Assembly (NCBI GenBank): GCA_015520395.1
Contig: WAQG01000150.1
Location: 1 to 5,369 of the forward strand
DNA: 5,369 nt
Source of the DNA: Candidatus Geoarchaeota archaeon
GTDB lineage: Archaea > Thermoproteota > Thermoprotei > Gearchaeales > WAQG01
Reading direction: 5' to 3'
Within the stretch, counting starts at the first letter, position 1. Each line of letters starts with the position of its first letter. The translations under genes were made by a program, and so were the position numbers. The notes below the pieces were generated by a model, which worked only from the letters and a program-made list of their open reading frames with translations, ran no database searches and was not told the DNA's origin. Of the stretch, positions 5,267 to 5,369 are shown in pieces.

Positions 5267-5369
5267 TTACTTACCGTCATGTAACGTCACATAGCGGAAA
5301 CGTCTGGGAAACATTCCGACAAAGTCCACCCCACTTAACTCTGAAAGCCGGTAGTGGTCAGCACAATCA
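5267..5369 (-). CDS. Possible C-terminus of a gene entering from the right edge (uncertain)
   Basis: Reading the minus strand from the right edge, one frame is open for 33 codons and ends in TAA at 5269-5267. The peptide ends with GVDFVGMFPRRFRYVTLHDG followed by K. Its mix of charged and aromatic residues is more protein-like than the competing + strand frame, which is rich in His and Ser. If real, it lies on the same strand as the synthetase operon, about 220 bases upstream, and ends just before the purine tract. No family can be named from so short a piece, and chance is a real alternative. Confidence 0.3.
   Translation of the reverse strand, partial: DCADHYRLSELSGVDFVGMFPRRFRYVTLHDGK

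Noticed and set aside
5062..5280. A 72-codon minus-strand frame upstream of the operon
   Set aside because: The product is low-complexity (Asn, His, Thr, Pro, Gln) because the strand is A/C-rich; it has no Shine-Dalgarno or TATA support and would run into the operon promoter.
5266..5289. Short repeats GTTAC/GTAAC and CGTCA near 5266-5289 as a possible CRISPR or att site
   Set aside because: The units are only 5 bases and occur once or twice, with no spacer array and no integrase or tRNA nearby.
5349..5369. Resemblance of the last bases (TAGTGGTCAGCAC) to a tRNA D-arm
   Set aside because: The following bases do not pair to close a D-stem, no acceptor partner is visible within the window, and a minus-strand coding reading explains the bases at least as well.

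Overview
The window looks archaeal, probably from a thermophile of the Thermoprotei/Korarchaeota type; the lineage is inference. The evidence is split alpha and beta subunits of an ADP-forming acyl-CoA synthetase, a coiled-coil protein of the archaeal COG1340 type, TATA-like boxes about 25 bases upstream of possible leaderless starts, GTG and TTG starts, many AGG/AGA arginine codons and charge-rich proteins. No mobile element, CRISPR array, rRNA or tRNA was found.

Layout. Positions 1-302 are AT-rich and contain no secure gene. A stop-free minus-strand frame runs off the left edge and may be the start or the remnant of a divergent gene. Positions 303-1973 (+) encode a secreted or membrane-anchored protein of unknown family with a signal-like N-terminus, 12 N-glycosylation sequons and 9 cysteines. 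A 26-base AT-rich gap separates it from a convergent minus-strand operon. In transcription order the operon holds the CoA-ligase alpha subunit (about 5043 to 3586), the ATP-grasp beta subunit (3589 to 2882) and a coiled-coil hairpin protein (2872 or 2863 to 2000). Alpha and beta overlap by 4 bases (TTGA), and beta is followed by the coiled-coil gene after 9 to 18 bases. Positions 5044-5369 hold the operon promoter, a strongly strand-asymmetric tract (GT-rich, then pyrimidine-rich on the + strand), and possibly the last 33 codons of another minus-strand gene entering from the right edge.

Function. The two synthetase subunits form one enzyme that converts an acyl-CoA, ADP and phosphate to the free acid, CoA and ATP. 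This is the main substrate-level ATP-yielding step in many peptide- or sugar-fermenting archaea. The coiled-coil gene is co-oriented and nearly contiguous, so it is probably co-transcribed, but its role is unknown. The + strand secreted protein has a different base composition and looks like a lineage-specific surface gene unrelated to the operon. The most novel items are this glycoprotein candidate, the link between the synthetase and the coiled-coil gene, and the asymmetric tract upstream of the operon.
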